Counted from the first letter of the stretch, positions 48,333 to 61,500 are shown. The stretch is DNA of 64,000 nucleotides from Eonycteris spelaea (GCA_003508835.1 PUFA01000007.1:20173001-20237000); one strand, 5' to 3'. Numbers and translations are program-made. The notes: generated by a model from the sequence alone, not told the origin.

Positions 48333-48834
48333 CCCTACTGCTGTTTCCTGGGCGAGGCTGCAGCTCAGACTCCTCGCCTGGCCAGGCGGAGCTGGGAAGC
48401 AACTGATTCCTCCACCGTGGGGACTGCTCGAGGCTTGGTGGTGGCGGTGGGCTCCGTAAAGTTGGTGCCACACCCCATCCTGGGATGAGGCGGGCCTGTT
48501 CCCAGCCTGAGCCGACCCCTGCCCTTTGTGGAACTGTCCATCTTCTGCTGAGTGTAGAGAAGGTTGTTCAACCCCTGCTCTCTGGGCTGTGAGGGGGAAA
48601 TGTCTGCTTTTGCAGGGCACAAGGATTTTGTATTCTGGATCTTGGCTCACATGCCCTGGAGCTGCCCTCCCCAGGCTCTGATTCTCAGCAGCATCTCCTC
48701 CCTCAGGTGATTCCTGTGTGGGCTCAGGGCCCGTCCCGATTGGCCAAGCTGCCTGCCCATCACGGGACTGCCTGGGTCCTGTTCCCTCATCTGAACCCAC
48801 CCAGCTGCATCCTGGAGAGGAGGGCGTGGCCTAA

Positions 48835-48965
48835 GGAGCCAGGTGTCCTGGGTTCCGTCCTTGCCAGTCTATGTACGAATGATCTTGGACGTGCTCCTTC
48901 ATCCCTTTGTGCCTTAGTTTTCTCATAGGATGCTAAAGGGCTTTGTTCAGTGTTTAGTACAATTT
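48835..48965 (+). repeat. MIR SINE, forward
   Basis: Contains tgtgccttagttttctcata and ggctttgttcagtgtttagt. Confidence 0.65.
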
Positions 48966-49174
48966 GCATAAGTGACCAAGAAAACAGCCAGGTTACCTGG
49001 GCTCTGGACTATTCAGATACTAGCCCAGCAGCCTCTAGCCTCTGTCTCTTTGCCCACCACACCAGAGCTCCTTTGAGCAGTCACCTGGGTCCTCACTCAC
49101 TACTGCTTGGACAACAAAATCCTGGCCGTCCCCAGAGATCCCTTTATACAGCTGCAGCCACTCCTGGGCAAGAG

Positions 49175-49350
49175 CGCTTCACAGTAGAAAGATCTTGGGC
49201 TCTGGAGCCACCACTGCTTAAGGAGCTATGTGACCTGGGCAAGTTGCTGCACCTCCCTGAGTCTGCCCCATCCCTCCCTGGGCTAAGAATACCCTCTTCA
49301 CCTTCCAGGCAGGTTGTGAGGATTAAAGGAGTTGACTGATGCCAGTGGCT
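49175..49350 (+). repeat. MIR SINE, forward
   Basis: Contains tgacctgggcaagttgctgc and caggttgtgaggattaaagg. Confidence 0.8.
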
Positions 49351-49959
49351 GCCCAGAATAGGTGCTGTTCACAGGCAGCCCCTCCTTCTTCCTCGGCAGG
49401 CCCGGTGTGCGCTTTTGTCTGAAAAGTGCCTCATTCTGCGGGGCTGTCCTACAGACCCGGCCTGAAAGGAGGATGTGGGAGCCGGAAAGTGTACAGAGCC
49501 GCTTCCCGGACTCTCTGGAACTGTGCAACAGGGCAGGTCTGCTGCAGTTGCCAAAGCACTGTTTCCACACTTCTCCAGTTTCACAAGAACCAACTGGCAC
49601 AGCCAACTCATGTCTCTGGGCCACTTGACCGCTAGGATGTCGTTACTGAAGTTCTTCTGGTGAAGCGATGACTTATCTATAGGCCGTTTGGGCTAAGCTG
49701 ACGTCAGCCCCTCGGGGTGGGTGTCCCGTGTCATTCACGGGGAGGAGATCCAGCCAGGCGAGTAGGTCCCTGGTGGGAAAGAAAAGCATGCCTCCCTTTA
49801 GGAGAGGCTCTTATGCTCTTGCTGTTTGTTCCACGAGTTTATCAAGTGCCCGTGGTCTGACAGGCTCTGCGCTGGGAGGGAAGAGAAGAAGCCAGTGGGT
49901 CTTCTGTATGCGGACCAGCCCGGCAGCCCTTCCTCTCAGATCTCTGGATCTGCTGACGT

Positions 49960-49982
49960 GGGCGGGGGGGGGCGGGGGGGGG
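49960..49982. repeat. Poly-G tract with C interruptions
   Basis: G runs split by single C bases; quadruplex-prone. Confidence 0.9.
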
Positions 49983-50149
49983 TGTATTTTCTCCCCTCTG
50001 GGTGGGGTGAGGGAGGTCCTGGAGGAGTTGCTGAGACCATACTTTCATGGTTCTTGAGTAACCACTGCCTCTGCATTTCTCAGAACCAGATCGTGCACCC
50101 TAGTAGCTTGGAAGAGCCACTCAGTCTAATCTCCCCGTATAGCACTTGA

Positions 50150-50340
50150 AACCCCCACCCCCAGTGAGTCTGAATTCAGATTTTGCTTCCATGCCACAGG
50201 CGACAGGGAGCTCACTACCACCCACGCGGCCTTGTTCTTCTTTGGATGGCGTTGCGCCCAAATCTGACCCACAGAAAGGCAGCTAAAGAAAACTTTCTCT
50301 AACAAAGGTGTCAGAGAGCTGAAGTGGACCCTTTGGGAGG
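50150..50340 (+). repeat. Ancient interspersed repeat sharing a core with 33690-34050
   Basis: Contains ggcgacagggagctcactac, then a decayed cttcttt block. Probably the same old family as the copy at 33690-34050. Confidence 0.4.
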
Positions 50341-50869
50341 CGGTGAGCTCTCCCTCTTAACCCACTTCTTCCCGTCACTGTACAGAGGTGAAGCTGATTG
50401 TTTTTTATGTACAGAGAAGTATGGAGAGGGGCGAGTCCCGTGTCTTAGGACTGTCTTTCACCCCACAAGGAGGAGGAAGGGGTGAAACCCATGCCTGGGG
50501 CCTCAGGGCCTCGGTTCTCTCTGCTCTGTGACCTCCCGTCCTCCTCCACCTACACGGGGCAGTGGGAAGGTGACGGGTCTGGTGCCTGCTTCCCACGCCC
50601 CGAGCTTGACTCTGCCCGCGCAGCTGTTCCCGGCCAGCTGTCCTGGCCCCAGCTGCCTGCCACCGGTTTCCTTCACCCCACGGGGCCCGAGGCCGGGCTG
50701 TTGTCATTCTTGGGTTGTCTGGCCTCGGGGAGGGTGCAAGGGAAGCCAGCTCTTAGCTTCCCTCTTCCTCACTGAGTCCTGCCTTGGCCTGGGGTCCTTC
50801 TGTGTAGAGGGACACACACAGCGAGTTCAAACATGGTCTGCGTTGTTACGGAAACATGAGTCGTGTCAC

Positions 50870-51365
50870 CAAGAGGGACTGGAAAAATTGGGAACAACCT
50901 TCATGTTCCTTCTTGAGTATTGATTAAGTGCTGTGTTGTATATCTTTATCTGGGACTTTAACCTGTGGTCTTTTGGGGGTCCTGAATGGGCCTCCTGGGG
51001 TCTATGAACCCCAGAAATTATTTGCAGAGTACTGCCTATGCATGAGTGTTCTGGGAAAGTCTGTGACCCCCCCCAAAAATTGTTAATAAGTACTAATCAA
51101 TAATATGGAAATCCATGCAATGTATAAAATTATGTAGAAGAACATTTTATCCACATAAAGAGATGGCATATTGTAGAATGCAAAAAGCAGGTGACAAATC
51201 ACTCTGTACAGTATGAGCCCAGTTTTGTTTAAAACCATTTGTTATGCACACGGCCACTGGAGGTATAGCTACTAAAATGATGACAATTTTTGTCTATGGA
51301 GTGAGACAAAATTTCTGTCGACTTTGTATTTTTCTGTATTTGCCGGATGTTCCACAATGCCGTGG
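50870..51365 (+). mobile_element. Old L1M-type 3' fragment (tentative)
   Basis: Blocks attgggaacaaccttcatgt, atggaaatccatgcaatgta and ctgtacagtatgagccc, ending in ctgtatttgccggatgttcc, follow the order of L1M 3' UTR sequence. The element is heavily diverged. Confidence 0.5.
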
Positions 51366-51634
51366 AGGACGTCCTGGATCCGTTTTCTGAGGAGCTGAAC
51401 TCTCCTTCTCCCCCAGCAGCCCCACAGCCCCAACCCCCAAACCCAGAAGGGATCGGGAGATGTGTGGCCAGAGGCCTCACCTCCGGGTGTCCCGCAGTCA
51501 CTAACTCCCTGGCCTCCCTTCTTCTACCGGCGGCCAGCCGGGCAAGTCTCAGACCCTGAGGTTCTCCTGTACAAGTTCCCTCCAGGCGTGGCCCTGGGAG
51601 AGTGGCTGGTGCAGACCCTAACGCCAAGCATCAA

Positions 51635-51770
51635 GCAGCCAAGACTTCCTAGCCGTGTGGCTTTGGGCCAGTCATCTAAGTCTCTGGGCCTCAGGGCGCC
51701 ATAAAACGGAACCTCATGGCAGTCCCCTAGCTCTTGGGGTGGTTGTAAGGGTGAGCTGGGAGGAGGAGTA
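51635..51770 (+). repeat. MIR SINE, forward
   Basis: Contains gtgtggctttgggccagtca and taagtctctgggcctcaggg. Ends about 100 bases before the start-codon exon. Confidence 0.75.
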
Positions 51771-51873
51771 GGGGCCGGAGGATGGCGGGTGCCCAATCAG
51801 CTTTCGTTGTTTCCTCCCCCGCCCCGCCTTGCCCCGCCTGCTCTGACCTACCTGCCTTTTCCCTTCTCCCCAG

Positions 51874-51956
51874 GAAACTCCAGGGCCGGCAGGATGGGGT
51901 CAGCCTGTATCAAGATCACCAAATACTTTCTCTTCCTCTTCAATTTACTCTTCTTC
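51874..51956 (+). CDS. CD82: CD82 start-codon exon (20 nt 5'UTR + codons 1-21)
   Basis: Acceptor ttcccttctccccag ends at 51873 and donor ttc|gtaagt starts at 51957. Twenty untranslated bases precede the ATG at 51894; its context ggcaggATGG has G at -1 and +4 and a purine at -3 (A/G-rich leader). The 63 coding bases end in phase 0 after Phe-Phe of TM1. They give the invariant cytoplasmic start with Cys5, then Lys-Ile-Thr-Lys-Tyr and the first half of TM1 with Asn17. This ATG is chosen because it begins the conserved tetraspanin N-terminus and because the corresponding human exon 3 has the same arrangement. Confidence 0.96.
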
Positions 51957-52496
51957 GTAAGTATGGCCAGCACCTCCTGACTGCCTCCAACAGGGACCCT
52001 TCTGTTGGGGGCACCCCAGCCTGAGACCCTCTGGAGTCTGGCGCCGGTGGTGGGGTGTGTTGGTGGGGGCCGAGGACAGACCATTCTAAATGGAACTGGT
52101 GGGGGTAGTGAGGAGATTCCTGGCATTCGCAGCTGGCTCTGTGGAGCATGCATCCCAAGCTCCCAGAGGGTAGACGAGAGAAGGCTGGGCTCTGGGCCAA
52201 AGCAGAGACACAGTCCCCCTTCCCCAGACCCACCCTGGCAGGCCTCACTAGGTCCCTGAGCCAAGGGGACGCCCAGATGTGAGCCCTGGGCACATCTGGA
52301 GCTGGTTTTCCTGGGGCCCTGATTTTCCGCCCTGGCCTGGCACCAACTGACTCCTCCTGCCTTCGAGTTACTAGGATCATTGTGTGTGTGTGTGTGTGTG
52401 TGTAAGTAGATGTGGGTGTCTGAGTATGTGTGTGAATGTGTGAGAGAAAATGTGGGTATGAGAACGTGTGTGTGAGTGTGCATGTGTGGGAGTGTG

Positions 52497-52549
<53 letters not shown>

Positions 52550-55500
52550 TGGGGTGGGGGAGAGTGGCCTGGAGGGGTCTTCACAGCAGCCTCTCCATGT
52601 TGTTGATTCACCCTAAGCTGTTAAAAATCAAGTTATACAATAGGATGTTTATTATGATCCACTTTTATTTTTAAAAATTTGTACACATACATGAACATTT
52701 TTGAGAGTAGAAAAAAATACCTCTGAACGTTAATGTTAGATTCCTGGGAATTTTGGTTTTATTCTTTATGCCTCTCTTCATTTTCCAAGTTTTCTATAAC
52801 AGACATGAATTACTTATAGGAAAACTTGGTTTATATTACAAGTTACCTATGATTGTGGCAAGTTTAGAAAGTAAAGAAGTATTTTGAATTCCCCTTCATA
52901 ACTTTAACCCAACACGTGTGTTCTGGGTACATACAAGCATATACTGTGTATACACGTGCACACATACATGCACGTGGACGACCCCGGCGCTGCCCGCCCT
53001 TGGCCCCAGCTCAGCTCCGGCTCCCTCCTCAAGGACCATGCTGAGGCCCTGGGATGGCCCTGGCCTTCCACTGGTGGCAGCCAGGCCTGGAAGCCGCCCA
53101 AGGCCAGGCCTGGGCACCTGGGCTTCCCCAGCGTGGTGGGCAGGCCCCTCCTGGCTGGCTCAGGGCTCTGGAAAGCAGCTGCCTGAGCAGCTGGAGCCCA
53201 GCCTTCCCTGGCCGGCACTTGGCTCCCGGGCTGAGGCCAGCTTGCAGACCAGTAGCCAGAACTGGAGGACAGGAGGTGAGAGTCCTGTGACTCCATCCTT
53301 GGGGGCTCTAGATGGTGACAGGGCTTGGGGCTCAGGGCTGTAGCCCCTCTCACCCTATGCAGCAAGAGGGAGGGAGTAAGGCCGATGGTTTTGGCCACGG
53401 TGTCCTTTCCTGTTCTGCTTCCAGACTGCCCATGGAGCCAGAGACTGGAAAAGCTTCTCTCTAGCCAGAGCTCTGGGGCTGGTCTTGGGGGCTTGGCTTC
53501 TTCCCAGCTGCTCCAGGGGGGCTGGCAGCAGTCAGGTGTTAACTCCCTGCGAGCTGGGGCCCTACCCAGAATGGCCCATCCGGATGGGGGCGGGGGCGGG
53601 GATGGGGGGCCTTTTATTACAGGAAGGTAAGAGGGAAAGGAGAGAGACCTGACTTTGTGTGTGTGTGTTCACTCATTCACCAGATGTTGCTTGACACCTC
53701 TATACCCAGACCCTATCAGGGGTGCAAGGTCGACACAAACCAGCAGAAGAGCTGTGGTTTCTGTACTCATGGAGCTTCTGTTCTGGTGGGCAGTGGGCTC
53801 CAATCAAATAATTAATTGGATGCTAAAATTGCAGTTGAGGTAGTGCTGGAATGAAGGATATGGCCCCTAGGGAAGCAGATAATAAGGCATTTGACCTTTT
53901 CAGGGTGGTCAGCAAACAGTTCCTGGAGTTACTTACGTATGGCTGGAGAGAGAGGGGTCCGGGCAGCAGAAGCCTAAGAGCAGTGAGGGCGTGGGGCAGA
54001 GCGTGCCTCCCCAGGGTGCAGGCCATGCGGGCTTCCTGGAATGATTCTGGTCTTTGTTTTACACACAGTGAGAAGCAGTTACATGACTGGGCTTGTGGTT
54101 TGGAAAAATCTCTCTGGCTGCTGTGTGTGCTCACACTTGCACACGTGTATACGTGCACATCCTTGTTTACACCCTTCCCTGACCCCAGACTCCCCAGAAA
54201 AGTGCCCTAGCAACTTTTCTCATGACCAAAGCAACCCTGAGGCTGCTGGTGCCATGGGCATTCTGGGGCAAGGATGCTGGCTCCCTGCTGAGCCCTGTGG
54301 GGTGATTCCGACAGGGCTGGGTGTGGTTATTGTGGGGCGTATGCTGGGTCCTCAATCTTGGTTCACAGAAGAAGGGGGTACCATGGTGCCTTCCCCATTC
54401 CGGTCAGCCACCTGGCCCAGCCTCCTTCCTGGCTGGCCCTATGGGCCAGTGGCCGACCCAGCCCCACCCGACGACCAGGCTGCAGTATCAGACCTGCAGA
54501 GAAACTCCAGGGTGGCACCAGGGGCTTTTCCCCGGGTTTCTCTGGGAGAGCCCAGGAGCTCAGCTGGGCCATCTGGGATTTTATTTGGGATTCTATTTGC
54601 CCAGAGGGAATTTTCTGTCCTGCCGCCGTTCCCTTTTTGGAGGGGCATTTCCTCCCCTTGCCCTGCCCTGTGGGTGGGTACAGGAGGTAGGTGGGTCAGG
54701 GATTCAGCCCCGCGTGTCTGAGGTGACAGGAGCAGACCGAGGGCACTTGCTAGTTGTGAGGTTCAGGGTGGGGTGGGCCGGGTTTCAGGAGTCGGGGAAC
54801 CTGACTGCCAGGTCCTGGAAAGCACCCCACTCCCAGCAAGCTGCAGTCTGAAGTGCCTTCACCTGAGGGTGAACCCTTCGCTTCTCCGGGGTCTCAGTAG
54901 CCTTCCTGTTCTCGGAGACTGGCTGTCTAGACTAAAGCCCAGGATGTACCCCAAGCATCCCCGCAGCTGACATGCCACCACCTGGCTCAGGTTATTAGTC
55001 AGACCTGGCGTTGAGCCGTCGGTGGATGAATATTGGGTGACCTCGAGCAAGGTCCGGCCTTCAGTTTCCCCATCTGTAAAGTGAAGACAATAATGTCCCA
55101 TCTGCCAAGGAGAGAAGAGAAGAGGGGACAAGTGAGCTTCTGGAAGACAGTGGCAGGCAAATGTGGGGTGGTCATCACCCGTTGCCATCTTGAAGGGACC
55201 TAGACTAGGGAAAGGGGAGCGAGGTACCCACTGCCACATTGGGGCTCCATTCCTTTTCAAAAAAAAAAGAAGGAAAAAAAAAATTGGTACTACTGAGCCT
55301 GTTTTTAAAGTCTGATATTTTGTTCATCGTGGATTTTTTTCCATTAATTTTAATTTTAATTTTTTTAAATAAATAATTGCTGCAAACTCTTATTTATCTT
55401 GATTATTGAGTTTTTTGGTAGCTGCTTAATTTTTGCACCCAAAGCAAGCTCCCATTTGCCTTCCTCAGGGTTCCAGGACTTTAATGTCTGGACTTTAATG

Positions 55501-58500
55501 ACGCTAAATCAGGGCCAATCAAGATCCTGGGCCAGGGGGCTCGCCCCAGGCTGCAGGCGTTATGGGCAGCTGCTGGCCTTGCACCAGAGGCCGTAGGATA
55601 ATGGCTGAGGTGGGAACCCAGTGCTGGCGGTAGGGGTGGTGATCTGCTGGGACCTTCAAGAGGGTTACCCCCCAGGTAGGCTTAGGCCGGGTCCCAGGTA
55701 AAGACCAACCTTGTGGGGTGATGCGGCACCCCCACGCCCAGAGGAGCCTGTGCTTTTGTCCAGACTGCAGGGACTTCCCCAGCCTTAGCTGGCTTGGTGA
55801 GATGGTGAATCTTGGCTGGGGTTCCACCTGGGGAGGTGGCCTTAGGTTGTGGGCCTAAGAGAGAGAGGCAAGGAATTCCTGGGCCTATGCCAGCTGCCCC
55901 CACTTCTTTGCCTTTCTACTCCTGTATTTACAGTCGGGTTCATGAACTCATTCACTCCCTGAGTCCTTTGCCCCTGTGCTCCAGGCTCTTCGGGGCTGCA
56001 AGTGACCTTGCTCTCTGGGAGCTCACGGTCTAACCAGAGAGAAACACATGGTAGTTAAATCCAGCAGAACAGCTATTCAGAAGGGTCCCGCGGTAGTTAC
56101 CACGAAGTAGGGGTACCTTAGTGGTTCTGGGGGAGTCAGAAAGGCTCCTGCAGAAGATGGCCTTGGAGCCGAGCTCTGAAGGACAAGTCAGACTCTGGCA
56201 GGAGGCTGTACCCCACAGAGCCGGTGGGCTCGGTTTGACCACACATGGGCACGGGGTGGGGACACTTGGGGCAGGAGGGACTCCCCACGCATGTTCCTGC
56301 TGTCTGGGTTGCTGGGGTTCACTGGGACTTAGGGTTTCGGGCCCGAGCCCACTCTGACATCCCCAGAGGTGGCTCCCTCTTGTCCCCCTGGCCTGGGCTA
56401 CAAGGACAGCTGGGCAGGGTTCTCTCAGCCCACTTGCTCCCAGGGCCCCCATTAACTGCCCCCTTCTCTTCCAGATCCTGGGCGCGATGATCCTGGGCTT
56501 CGGGGTGTGGATCCTGGCTGACAAGAGCAGTTTCATCTTTGTTCTGCGTAAGGAGCCCTCTGCTTGCCCCGCCCCTGCCGGGTCTGGAGGGAGGGCCAGG
56601 CTGGGGGCAGGGCTGCACCCACAAGGACTTCAGCCTCAGTGCTGCTGGTCACTCATCCAGCTGACCTCTGGGCCCTGCCCAGGCCCTGCTGCTGACCTCC
56701 ATGGGGGGTTCTGGAAGGGCATTCTCTCTCCCTCCCCAAACAAGGCGGCTGTTGTCTGGAGAACACTGAGGGATGAGGAGGCTTGTTCTCCCATCTTGGC
56801 CACTTTTCTTAGCCCTGACCTTGAGAAGCATCTTACTTCTCTGCCCCTCCATTTGCCTGTTCAGCAAAATGTAACAGTCTCTCCCCTTCCCAGTTCAGAG
56901 AGGTGTAGGAAAGAGCCAGAAACAACAGATTGTTGGGTGTCGATGAAGTGCCTACTGTGTGCCTGGCACTGGCTAGGTGGGTTGGGCACATACGCTGGGA
57001 AGGATCCCAGGCACAGACTCTACCGTTCGTGTTCACGGGGATAAGCTTTTTGCGTGTATAAATCATCTTCATCCCACAACAGCCCTGTGAGGTAGGAACT
57101 GTCCTATTCCTGCCTTAACAAATGAGGCTCAGAGAAGTTAGGTCCCTCGCTCAAGTTCACACAGCTTCTGAGTGACAGGTGTGGGACTTGAACCTCGAGC
57201 GCTCTGGTCCTAAAAGCTGCACGTGGTAAGGGAGCCACAACCTGGAAGCCCCTTCTCTCACTATTTAGAAGTAGGAAGAAAGAAGCCCCAGGCACTCCTG
57301 CCCAGATGACAAGAGCCTTTCCCAGTCTACTCACAGTCTCCTCCAGGAAGCCTGCCCAGCTTGCTGCACTGACCTCTCATGGGTGCCCTGTGGTGGGAGG
57401 GAGGCCTAGCAAGGCCCCAAGTAGCACAGTGATGCCACTCTCCTCAGCTCACAGTGTCCTTGGCTCACTTCCCCTCCCAGCAGCTGCCGGAGGTAGCAGG
57501 TTTGGACTCAGGCCCATGACAGCTGCTTGATTTGAATAAAACCGGAACCAGGGTCTGGTGGATAATGGAGTAGCCACACCTGTCACCATGGCCCCAGGGG
57601 GCTAGGCCTCCTCCCCTCAAAGGGAAGAGAGGCAAGGATGATCCACCCTTAAGACACACTGATATGGAGTGGGGCTGTCTGTCTTGCCTCCTAGTGGGGT
57701 GGGTGGGGGGGGTGGGCAGCAGGCTGCACCCCCCACTCTGGGGCTAGGACCTGGGATCCTAGGATATTTCCTGTCTCAGCTGGCGTGCCCACATTCCCCA
57801 GGTCCTCGCAACATGGGATGCATCCTCCTTGGCCCTGACTAGGCCCAGGCTCCCCACTTCCTGGCCCATGGTCCACACCCAGCGGGCACTGCGCCACAGG
57901 GCGGGCTTGAGGCCCACCCTACCCACCACACTTCTGCCCCCCGCACCCCATCCTAGGGCTCCAGGAGCTGCCTGCTGCTTCTGCTTCCTCTAGCTTCCTC
58001 CCTGTTCAGGTCTGAGAATCCTGAGATTTTAGAGGCCCTCTGGTTGTACCCTGAGTGTTTTTTTTTTAAATAAATACCAGGGTCCCACCCCTATCCTGGG
58101 GATCTGTTGATATAGGTGGGAGCTTGGACACTGTGGATTTTACAAAGCTCCCCAAGTGGTTCCCCAGGCAGCCAGGGTTCAGAAACACCAATCTGATCTT
58201 CCATCCTTATTCCTATACCCTTAGATAAGCAAGGGGGTAAAGACTTGCTAAGAGTCATGAAGCAGCTGAGGGTCAGAGCTCGGAACCCAGGGCTCCTGAC
58301 CTTCTACGTGCCAGGCTGCGCACACAGCTCTTCCCTTACCTGACTGAATTCTCAGTGCATCACTGTCCCCATTATACCGTGGAGGAAATTGACGCACAGG
58401 GAGGGGAAGCACACAGCGGGAAGGTGGGGAGCTGAGATGTGAGCCAGGTGGCATAGCTCCTGAACCCTCATTTCCTGAACCCATGTACCATGTCTGCATC

Positions 58501-61500
58501 GTAATGAGCAAAAGCAAGCGCAGTCATTAAGAGCAGACTGGTCTGGAACAGATCGCCATGGTTTGAATCCAGGCTCTGCTACCTATTAGCTGTGTGATCC
58601 TGGGTACGTTACTTCACCTCTCTGTGCTTCTTTAATCTGTAAATTGGGGATAATAGATTGTACTTTATAAGGTTATTGTGAGAAATTAAATGAATTAATA
58701 TCTGAGAAGAGTTTAGGATAGTTCCTGGTGAATAGTAAACCCTATGTAAATGATTGTTAAATAACATTTATAATCGTATAATATTTATTATTATAATTGT
58801 TAACTAAATATGTTTGTAATACCATCTAATCCTTATAACACCTTTAAAAAGTAGGACTTAGTTTCATTTTCCAGGGAAAGAAATAGAGGCCAGAGAATGG
58901 CTCAGAGACCATTAACGTAGAAGTGGGATTAGAACCCGCTCCTTGTGATCTCTGGCCCCTTTCATTCCGGGCCGCTTCCTCTCCCCCCTCACTGGTACCT
59001 GCTTGGCCCATTATGACTAACATGCTTGTGTCATGCACAGTGGATACGTCACCCAGGAAATTCACCAGTCCCTTCCTATTTCCCTTCCTGCGTCCGGTGG
59101 GGGACAGCCTTATACCTTGGGTGACGACAGCGACTGGTACTCACGAAATGTTCTGAGCGCTGAGACCCTATAGCTTGGCTGTCCTCCCAAGGGAAGGTCC
59201 TACCGATTTGCAGTCTCATACCTGACCTTGCCTGCTGGGTATCTATCTCATGGCCTCTTAGCCTCTCTGGGTTTTTAGGCCCTTAGGGACAAACCAGATG
59301 TAAATCCACACTCGGGGCTGTGGTGGAAGTAAAGCAGGATGGTTTGGTGAAGGGCCTCGTTGGGGCCAGCGCACAGTGCGTGTCCAGGCAGTGCCAGCTC
59401 CTTTTTTCAGGGAGTAGTCCCTGGGGGGCTTGTTGGAACTCAAACCCAGGAAGTTTAGGAAACGTGAAATTTGACAGCTCCTCCTGCCCATGTTGATTGC
59501 TGAGAGCCAGGGTGCTGAGGGCCTGGAAAAAAAGGAAGCCCCACCTTTACCAGAGGGGGCTCTGCCTGGTTTCCGAGCTTAGGGTGGGCCAGCCAGGGCT
59601 CTGTCTGGGCTCTAGAACATTCGTTCTGCGACCAGAAAGTGAAGCTGGACTAGGTTCTTCTCCCACTCACTCCAGCTCTGTAGTTATTCCTGAAGCATGC
59701 TGAGGGTGGGGATCTCAGCCTCTCCCAAGTCCCCTGAGGAGCCGGCCTGTGTTCTCCCTGCTGCTGGTCAGCTGTGCCAGCCCCGGCTGTGCCCGAGTCA
59801 CTAGATACGCACCCTGAAAATGCAGATTCCATGCAGTTTCCCAGGACAGTTGTCCAGTCGTGATGGACCCAGGAATCTGTACCCCTAAGAAGTTCCTCTG
59901 ATCCCCTGGTGCACTCCAGGCTGCTCTGCATCTAGCCTCTGAGGACATCCCTCCCCGGCTGCCTACCAAGAGTGTCGGGGCTGCCATGAGAGTGAGCCCC
60001 AGCTCCCTGCCTGTCGAGAGACACATCTAAGCTGGCCCTCCTGGTGTATCGCAGCCTCGGGGTACAGTGTACCCCACGCCAGCAGGCTGGCTAGAGGTGG
60101 ACATGAGATTTGCCCTGTGTAATCTGTCGGGCTCCTTGAGAAACGCTGGTCAAGTGCCCCAGCAGAACTGACATTCACCCACCAGCGTGGGCTCTGTCTG
60201 CCAGAGGCCCTGGAGAGGGTCTCTTGCCATCAGGCTCCTCTCTCTATGTCTCAAGCATATCACTCGCCACATTCGTCTTTCACTTTCTTTTTGTCCTTCA
60301 AATACATCAAGCTTACTCCTTCCTCAAGTCTTTGCCCCTGCTGTTAGCACTGCGTGGAACGCTGTTCCCTCAGAGTGCACTCAGCTGACTTTTCTAGTCT
60401 CAGCTCAAATGTCACCCGCTCAGACCAGCCTTCCCAGCACCCCCACCCCACTGCCTGCCCCAGAGTTCTCTGCATTAGCTGGCCTCGGCACCTGTGTGGC
60501 CCTTCACATAACCAGAAGATGGTGCCGTTTTCAGTTCCGCCCCCTGCCTCACATAATAGCAGCTCCCTGGTGTGGGGGCCTCATTGGTGGACTTCTGTAA
60601 GCCCAGCAGCCGGCACAGCCCTGACACATGGTGGGACCGGGTAAATACTTGTGGGCTGAACGAGTGAACAAGCATCACACCAGTACGCGTGCCCTGTGCA
60701 TCAGTGCCAAGAGCGTGGCGTTGCAGGTCTGCACGCTTCCAGACCCCGGCTCCGGCCCATGCCCGTGTGCCTCTCTGAGTCCCGGTTTCCCGCCTGTGAG
60801 ATGGCCGGGCTGGTGCCCAGAGGCAGGTATCCTGGAGTTGGAGGAGGTGTGTGTGAGGCCCCTGGGGCACAGCGAGTGGGCAGGAGAGGCTGCTGTTTAC
60901 TATGCTATGGACGAGCAGAAAGGCAGGCCTGTGACGTCTGTGGCCCCAACAGAACCCGCCAGTCTGTGGTTCATTAATTCGGCAGATGTTCATGCAGCCC
61001 TTGGCTGTGCCAAACCCTGCTCAGGGGGGTGGGGGGTTCAGCAGGAGCAGACTCAAGTCCCTGCCCTCCTGGAGCTCACATTCTTGGGGGCTGCAGACAA
61101 CGAGCGAGATAAATTAGTAAAATGTAGAGTCTTCTCAATCCTAGTCAGTGCTGAGGAGAAACACTAAAGCAAGGAGCAGAGTTAGGATAGATTGTAGGGG
61201 AGGCACATTGGAGGCGGGGGACAGCTTCCAAAGGATTTGAGGAGCAGGTTTCTTGCTGGCGCCGACTCCAGCACCCCGACGCTGAGGAGGGCATTTGGGA
61301 GCAGTCCTGGACCTTCGGGCCCTAGCCCTGATTTTGTACTTTATGAGAGTGAGACAGCCAGGCTGGATCGAACGCCCTCCTTTCCACCCCCCAGAGACCT
61401 CCTCCAGCTCACTCAACGTGGGGGCCTATGTCTTCATTGGCGTGGGGGCCGTCACCATGCTCATGGGCTTCCTGGGCTGCATCGGCGCCGTGAACGAGGT

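Larger units (their letters stand above)
25558..51873 (+). other. CD82: CD82 long 5' intron region (exon 1 to start-codon exon)
   Basis: This 26.3 kb interval lies between the probable exon 1 donor and the acceptor of the start-codon exon. Human CD82 has one more untranslated exon in the corresponding interval. It should be somewhere here but was not identified, apart from the weak candidate at 38354-38479. The content is mostly MIR, L2 and small hAT copies. Between them, stretches such as 27980-29090, 30290-31050, 32770-33260, 34560-34980, 36420-37090, 38480-39840, 45940-47060 and 49350-50150 show no recognised element. Confidence 0.8.
51957..56474 (+). other. CD82: CD82 intron after the start-codon exon (4518 bp)
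   Basis: GT-AG, phase 0. It holds a compound TG repeat (52381-52549), an AT-rich old repeat-like tract (52620-52905), a GC-rich unique stretch with no recognised element (52980-53580), L2 pieces (53665-54125 and 55925-56205) and a MIR (55010-55110). Nothing recognisable was seen in 54180-55000 or 55110-55920 apart from an A-rich/T-rich patch at 55258-55375. Confidence 0.9.
56548..61394 (+). other. CD82: CD82 intron between small-loop and TM2 exons (4847 bp)
   Basis: GT-AG, phase 1 (splits the Gln46 codon). It contains several MIRs, a MER5/MER20-like element near 58075-58200, and L2 copies at 60240-60665 (+) and 60965-61260 (-). Unique stretches without a recognised element are 57230-58070 and 58960-59790. 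Confidence 0.9.

Noticed and set aside
48261..48800. 179-codon open frame on -
   Set aside because: It partly covers the hAT MITE and has no domain; a chance frame.
51848..52611. Two overlapping frames on - rich in His-Thr repeats
   Set aside because: They are translations of the TG/CA microsatellite at 52381-52549 and overlap the true CD82 exon in antisense.
54041..54721. 226-codon open frame on + in the intron
   Set aside because: No domain, begins in an L2 remnant, and is inside a CD82 intron without splice support.
58515..58770. tRNA-like A/B-box sequence
   Set aside because: It is the tRNA-derived head of MIR SINEs; the same signature recurs throughout the window and no cloverleaf is preserved.
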